Positions 8,309 through 11,948 of a stretch of 11,948 bases of DNA are shown piece by piece (within the stretch, counting starts at the first letter, position 1; every line of letters begins with the position of its first letter). Source of the DNA: JAISGQ01 sp964500965 (GTDB lineage: Bacteria > Bacillota > Clostridia > Oscillospirales > Acutalibacteraceae); contig CAZCQZ010000048.1 of the NCBI GenBank assembly GCA_964500965.1, positions 1 through 11,948 on the forward strand, written 5' to 3'. The position numbers were made by a program, and so were the translations under genes. The notes under the pieces were generated by a model, which made no database searches, was not told the DNA's origin, and worked only from the letters and a program-made list of their open reading frames with translations.

Positions 8309-9721
8309 TCAACCTTTCAATATTTTGCACAGCGTTTGGCGCACAACACCTGCGTCCGCTCTGCCGCCGGATTTTTTCATTACCGCTCCCACAAGGGGCA
8401 TTATCGCCCTTTCCTTGCCCGACAGATAATCCCCGACAGCGGCGTTGTTTTCCTCTATAGCCTCTCTGCAATAATTTTCGATTTCACCTATATCCGCACC
8501 TCTGAGATTTTCCTCTGACAGGTAATCCCCAATGTGCCCACCCTGTTCACAGAGCTTTTCGAGAATTTCACGGGCAACAGTGGCGTTCACCTTTCCCTTG
8601 CCGAGAAGCACGGCAAGTTCCGACAAATCCTCCTCCGAAACGGGGATTCGGCAGTTTTCGTAATCCTCCTCGGTTTTCAAATAGGCAAAGACCTTTGAAA
8701 GCAACAGCTTCGCCGCTGTTCCGGGCTCTGCACCCTTTTCGCACACTCTGTCAAAATATTCCGCGATTTTCCTGTAACGCGACAGCAGTGCCGAATCAGC
8801 GGCGGAAATTCCCAGTGACATATATTTTTCTCTGCGCTGTGACGGCAAGGGTGGCATGGCTTTTCTTATGTTTTCTATATATTCCTCCGTTATGCACAGC
8901 GGTGCAAGGTCAGGCTCGCGCATGAAACGGTAGTCCTTTGCAGGCTCTTTTTCCCTCATCGGCTCTGTTCTGCCGTTGCTTTCGCTCCAACGCAGGGTTT
9001 GAGATATTACCTCTCCGCCATTTTCAAGAATTTCACACTGGCGTTTGTACTCGTACTCCACCGCCTTTTGTGAAAACATTATGGAATTTACATTTTTAAC
9101 CTCGGTACGTACACCGGCTTTCTCATCGCCACTGCGCTTTACCGATATATTTATGTCGCTTCGCATATTTCCCTCCTGCATACGGCAATTTGAAACTCCC
9201 GTATGCTTCATTATAAGACGAAGCTCCTCAAGATATTCCCTGACAAGTGATGGGTCATCAAAACAAGGCTCTGTAACGATTTCGATAAGCGGCACACCGC
9301 CGCGGTTGTAATCGGCAAGTATCTCGCCCTTTTCGTACATGAGCTTTCCCGCATCTTCTTCAAGATGTATGCGCTGAATTTTTACGATTCTGCCGGAAGG
9401 CAACTTTAGCTGACCCTTTCCGCAAACAGGCTTGTCAAACTGCGATATTTGATATGCCTTTGGCAAATCGGGATAAAAGTAGTTTTTTCTGTCAAAATAC
9501 GATACCTCGTTTATCTCACAACCCAGGGCAAGTCCGGCTCTTACCGCCAGCTCCACAGCCTGCATATTCAGCAGAGGTATAGCTCCCGGCAAGCCGAGAC
9601 ACACAGGACACACCGAGGTATTCGGCTCTCCTCCGAATTTCGCGCTGCACGAGCAGAATATTTTCTGCTCAGTCAAAAGCTCAACGTGAGTTTCCAAGCC
9701 GCAAACAAGCTCATACTTCAT
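8309..9721 (-). CDS. gatB: Asp-tRNA(Asn)/Glu-tRNA(Gln) amidotransferase subunit B
   Basis: GatB is the tRNA-binding and kinase subunit of GatCAB. It phosphorylates the Asp or Glu carboxylate on mischarged tRNA, and receives ammonia from GatA to give Asn-tRNA or Gln-tRNA. The 470-residue protein has the cradle domain with the zinc ligands C23, C25, C38 and C41 (FCSCSAKFGG...CPVC) and the VCGLETHVEL opening. The helical and C-terminal YqeY-like tail runs from about 320 to 470, ending with the usual KSGGRADAGVVRQTLCKILKG segment. Length is normal. It overlaps gatA by 4 bases (ATGA) and precedes mntP by 4 bases. The ATG has GGAGGGGAG about 10 bases upstream. Confidence 0.97.
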   Translation of the reverse strand: MKYELVCGLETHVELLTEQKIFCSCSAKFGGEPNTSVCPVCLGLPGAIPLLNMQAVELAVRAGLALGCEINEVSYFDRKNYFYPDLPKAYQISQFDKPVCGKGQLKLPSGRIVKIQRIHLEEDAGKLMYEKGEILADYNRGGVPLIEIVTEPCFDDPSLVREYLEELRLIMKHTGVSNCRMQEGNMRSDINISVKRSGDEKAGVRTEVKNVNSIMFSQKAVEYEYKRQCEILENGGEVISQTLRWSESNGRTEPMREKEPAKDYRFMREPDLAPLCITEEYIENIRKAMPPLPSQRREKYMSLGISAADSALLSRYRKIAEYFDRVCEKGAEPGTAAKLLLSKVFAYLKTEEDYENCRIPVSEEDLSELAVLLGKGKVNATVAREILEKLCEQGGHIGDYLSEENLRGADIGEIENYCREAIEENNAAVGDYLSGKERAIMPLVGAVMKKSGGRADAGVVRQTLCKILKG

Positions 9722-11166
9722 ATTTCAATGCTCCCCTCCGAGCGGATATACGCTCTGTTTGTCAGCAATTCAACGGCATGAGCGCAATTTATTATTGTCC
9801 TCTCGTCAAATTTTCTTCCGATAAGCTGTAGACCTATAGGCATACCGTCCCTGTCAAATCCGCAGGGCACGCTGATAGCCGGAACACCTGCAAGGTTTGC
9901 GCCTACAAGGTATTCATCGGTTTTATATTCCTTTATGAAATCCTCCGAGGTATTGACTTTTTTCGACACTGCCGCACCTGTGGGACTGATGACAACATCA
10001 CATTCTTCAAGGGCTGAATTTATGGAAGCGGCTATTGCCTGTCTGACCCTTTGCGCCTTTTCGTAATACTCCGTCCTGCCTCCTGCGGAAAGCACCATTG
10101 CGCCCATCATAACTCGCCTCTTAACCTCGTCTCCGAAGCCTGCCGCACGTGAGCGCATCATTATCTCTCCGGCGTTTTCGCCATCGGCACGGTTGCCCAA
10201 ACGCACAGAATCGAATCTGCCGAGATTTGTGCTTGCCTGAGCACAGCAGATTATGCAGTACACCTGAGTTGCATAGCGGATATACGGCAGGCTTATTTTC
10301 ACTGTCCTCGCTCCTGCCCTTTCAAGCATGGCAACCGTCTTTTCCACCGCCTTGCCCACGTCCTCTGTCGCTCCCTCAAAAAGCTCCGGTGCAATACCGA
10401 TTTTCAAGCCTTTAACATCTCCGTCAAGAGTGCCTGAAACCGCTTTTCTTTCTCCCCTGTGGGAGGTTTCGTCCCGTCTGTCGTATTTATTCAGGGCATC
10501 AAACACCAGAGCGCAATCTGTCGCATCAACGGTAAGCGGCCCTATCTGGTCAAAGGAGGGTGCAAGTCCGATAAGTCCAAAGCGTGAAACTGTGCCGTAG
10601 GTGGGCTTCAAGCCCACAACGCCGCAGTATGCCGCCGGTATTCTTATACTGCCGCCGGTATCAGAGCCTAAGGAATATGCCGCCTGCAACGCCGACACGC
10701 AGGCGGCACTGCCTCCGGAGCTGCCGCCTGCGACCCTTTGGGTATCGTAGGGATTCCTCGCACCGCCGAAGCATGAGGTTTCGCAGGTTGAGCCCATTGC
10801 AAACTCGTCCATATTCGCCTTGCCGAGCATTACCGCGCCGTTATTTTGCAGTATGTTCCATACCGTTGCGCTGTACGGCGGCTTCCAGCCCCTTAGAATT
10901 TCGGAACAGCAGGTGGTTTCAATTCCCCCTGTGCAGATGTTGTCCTTTAAAGACATGGGTATGCCGTCAAGGACACCCAGACAATTGCCTGCGGCAATAC
11001 GCCTGTCCGCTTCCTTTGCCGCCGCCAATGCTTCTTCCTCTGTTATAAGGGAAAACGCATTGATTTCGCTGTTTTCATTTTTGATTTTTTTCAAAAGTCC
11101 GTCGGTAAGCTCGGTGCAGGAAAGCTGCTTTCTGTCAAGCAGTTCGCGAAGCTGTAAAACAGTCAT
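9718..11166 (-). CDS. gatA: Asp-tRNA(Asn)/Glu-tRNA(Gln) amidotransferase subunit A
   Basis: GatA is the glutaminase subunit of GatCAB, an amidase-signature enzyme that releases ammonia from glutamine for GatB. The Ser-cis-Ser-Lys triad is visible: K74 in PMSLKDN, S149 in GGSSGGSAA (147-155) and nucleophile S173 in LGSDTGGSIRIPA. These lie about five residues before the positions known for the Staphylococcus aureus enzyme, fitting a slightly shorter N terminus. The 482-residue length is typical and the C-terminal GCxGxPxISVPxG-type segment is intact (GVPAISVPCGFDRDGMPIGL). The ATG overlaps the gatC stop as ATGA and AGGTGAG lies about six bases upstream. Confidence 0.97.
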   Translation of the reverse strand: MTVLQLRELLDRKQLSCTELTDGLLKKIKNENSEINAFSLITEEEALAAAKEADRRIAAGNCLGVLDGIPMSLKDNICTGGIETTCCSEILRGWKPPYSATVWNILQNNGAVMLGKANMDEFAMGSTCETSCFGGARNPYDTQRVAGGSSGGSAACVSALQAAYSLGSDTGGSIRIPAAYCGVVGLKPTYGTVSRFGLIGLAPSFDQIGPLTVDATDCALVFDALNKYDRRDETSHRGERKAVSGTLDGDVKGLKIGIAPELFEGATEDVGKAVEKTVAMLERAGARTVKISLPYIRYATQVYCIICCAQASTNLGRFDSVRLGNRADGENAGEIMMRSRAAGFGDEVKRRVMMGAMVLSAGGRTEYYEKAQRVRQAIAASINSALEECDVVISPTGAAVSKKVNTSEDFIKEYKTDEYLVGANLAGVPAISVPCGFDRDGMPIGLQLIGRKFDERTIINCAHAVELLTNRAYIRSEGSIEI

Positions 11167-11444
11167 TTGCGCTCACCTGCCTTTATGCGAAAGAAGCCGT
11201 CCTTTATATACATTCCGTATTCGGAAAGCCTTTCACTTTCCATTTCAACGGCGGCTCTTTCCAAACTGCGCTCGATTTTTTTCGGCTCATCGGACTGCAT
11301 TTCAATGTTGTCCGCAACCTCGCTTATTTCCCTTGCGAAGCTTATCATTCTTTCAAGCTCCTCACGGGCACGTTCAAGCTCGTCGCCGCTCATTTCGATT
11401 TTTGCGATTTCCGCTACTTTCTCTGCGGTCTGTACTGTTATCAT
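11163..11444 (-). CDS. gatC: Asp-tRNA(Asn)/Glu-tRNA(Gln) amidotransferase subunit C
   Basis: GatC is the small non-catalytic subunit that wraps GatA and GatB and stabilises the complex. The 93-residue protein starts with the usual helical segment (VAEIAKIEMSGDELERAREELERMI) and ends with DGFFRIKA, matching the family's C-terminal -DG-F-V- segment that inserts at the interface. The middle motif (MQSDEP) is recognisable though the region is less conserved. Together with gatA and gatB this implies that the organism makes Gln-tRNA, and perhaps Asn-tRNA, by the indirect route. AGAGG lies 10 bases before the ATG. It is first in the operon, behind the promoter at 11498-11527. Confidence 0.92.
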   Translation of the reverse strand: MITVQTAEKVAEIAKIEMSGDELERAREELERMISFAREISEVADNIEMQSDEPKKIERSLERAAVEMESERLSEYGMYIKDGFFRIKAGERK

Positions 11445-11497
11445 AAATTTTAAACCTCTTGTATATGACAGTTTTTTATCTTTGCAAGCTAAATTTT

Positions 11498-11527
11498 ATT
11501 ATACAATATATCCTTGTGAATAATCAA
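11498..11527 (-). promoter_or_regulatory. Sigma-A promoter of the gatCAB-mntP-MATE operon
   Basis: On the reverse strand TTGATT (11522-11527) and a perfect TATAAT (11498-11503) are separated by 18 bases. Transcription would begin near 11491, giving a leader of about 46 bases before gatC. It is the only clear promoter I see for the six genes down to 5465, whose junctions are all overlaps or gaps of 16 bases or less. Confidence 0.65.
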
Positions 11528-11606
11528 GACCTGCAATACTTTTGTTTTACTTTAACAATTCAAAGCTTTAGCACTTTACATTGCTAACTATTTACAAAAA
11601 ATTTAA

Positions 11607-11643
11607 ATTTGTAATTGACAAATGCTTGTAATGCGATTATTAT
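11607..11643 (+). promoter_or_regulatory. Consensus promoter with overlapping inverted repeat
   Basis: TTGACA at 11615-11620, a 17-base spacer and TATTAT at 11638-11643 make a near-perfect sigma-A promoter, the best in the window. An inverted repeat, ATTTGT (11607-11612) and ACAAAT (11618-11623), lies across the -35 box with a 5-base centre, a plausible operator. An AT-only palindrome, AAATTTAAATTT (11599-11610), just upstream could act as an UP element. Expected transcription start is about 11650. Confidence 0.75.
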
Positions 11644-11690
11644 GTCATTGTTGCTTGCGCAATAAATATTAACGAAAGGAGCCGGAAATA

Positions 11691-11801
11691 ATGACCATGC
11701 TTAATTATGTTAACTTCAACCGTTCAGTAAAGCAATTTGAGCATATTTGTGCCCGTTTTGAAAATCGTATAGTGCAGCTCCGGCTCATGGAATCGTTTTG
11801 A
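11691..11801 (+). CDS. 36-residue small protein or leader peptide
   Basis: Starting at ATG 11691 the frame reads MTMLNYVNFNRSVKQF..., continues EHICARFENRIVQL and ends RLMESF at TGA (11799-11801). I do not recognise it. It is slightly basic, with one cysteine (C20) and no membrane span or signal peptide. Support comes from its surroundings: a near-consensus promoter 48 bases upstream, the ribosome binding site AAAGGAG (11675-11681) 9 bases before the ATG, and a terminator 46 bases after the stop. M3 is an alternative start. It is divergent from the gat operon. It could encode a free small protein, or serve as an attenuating leader peptide for a gene beyond the right edge. Part of its coding sequence can also pair with its own ribosome binding site. 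Confidence 0.6.
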   Translation: MTMLNYVNFNRSVKQFEHICARFENRIVQLRLMESF

Positions 11802-11806
11802 TATAT

Positions 11807-11831
11807 GGCATAATATCGAATATATTATGCC
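11807..11831 (+). repeat. AT-rich hairpin after the small ORF
   Basis: GGCATAATAT (11807-11816) pairs perfectly with ATATTATGCC (11822-11831) over 10 bases around the loop CGAAT. It begins 6 bases after the small ORF's stop codon. A ribosome finishing the ORF would cover its base, so the hairpin could respond to translation. It has no T-run and is not the main terminator; it may protect the 3' end or act as a regulatory stem. Confidence 0.6.
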
Positions 11832-11846
11832 CCTAACAGGTCATCA

Positions 11847-11884
11847 AAGCGCCGCAGTCGGCTGACTGCGGCGCTTATTATTTT
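11847..11884 (+). terminator. Strong intrinsic terminator of the small transcript
   Basis: AAGCGCCGCAGTC (11847-11859) pairs perfectly with GACTGCGGCGCTT (11864-11876) over 13 bases, mostly G-C, around the loop GGCT. ATTATTTT follows, as expected for forward-strand termination. With the promoter at 11615-11643 it defines a transcript of about 235 bases. Confidence 0.82.
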
Positions 11885-11948
11885 GCTCCCATTTAAAGGA
11901 GCCAACTATAATTAAGTCAAGAGAAAATTAAAAAATAAAAATTATTTT
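11885..11948 (+). other. AT-rich right edge, no gene visible
   Basis: A second copy of the 9-mer AAAGGAGCC, the ribosome-binding-site sequence of the small ORF, occurs at 11895-11903. It could form a 5-bp hairpin with GCTCC at 11885-11889. No ATG, GTG or TTG follows at a usable distance before the window ends, so I cannot say whether a gene starts here. The rest is A/T-rich with no recognised signal. Confidence 0.5.

Overview
The window looks like chromosomal DNA of a Gram-positive, anaerobic member of the Clostridia, probably close to the Oscillospiraceae/Ruminococcaceae. The reasons are the medium-to-low GC content, strong AGGAGG-type ribosome binding sites, consensus sigma-A promoters, a gene for the [FeFe]-hydrogenase maturase HydF, and the indirect GatCAB route to amidated tRNAs. 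No rRNA, tRNA, CRISPR array, transposase or phage gene is visible. The species call is inference from gene content and style.

Layout. Bases 1-450 hold no convincing gene but are dense in inverted repeats: six hairpins between 57 and 312, the largest with a 16-bp perfect outer stem. They look like an intergenic repeat or a structured RNA. A forward block follows: hydF (451-1653), an SLC13/ArsB-NhaD-type membrane transporter with its own promoter (1782-2900), and a nicotinamidase-like cysteine hydrolase (2912-3433). The last two are tightly coupled. A 13-bp hairpin at 3462-3498 then separates this block from a convergent reverse block.

The reverse block is two transcription units. The first (5337 down to 3529) encodes an ECF sigma factor and, just behind it, a single-pass membrane protein with a large outside domain, most simply read as its anti-sigma or sensor partner. 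The second unit starts at a promoter at 11498-11527 and ends at a terminator at 5422-5462. Its order is gatC-gatA-gatB-mntP-MATE transporter-Cys-rich protein, with 4-base overlaps or 4 to 16-base gaps throughout. It joins an essential translation enzyme to a manganese exporter, a multidrug-type exporter and a metal-binding-looking protein of unknown role.

Divergent from gatC, bases 11607-11884 form a complete miniature gene: consensus promoter TTGACA-17-TATTAT, a good ribosome binding site, a 36-codon ORF, an AT-rich hairpin and a strong intrinsic terminator. This is either a free-standing small-protein mRNA or a leader-peptide attenuator for a gene beyond the right edge. It is the most promising undescribed item here. 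The remaining genes are recognisable families with no visible frameshifts.
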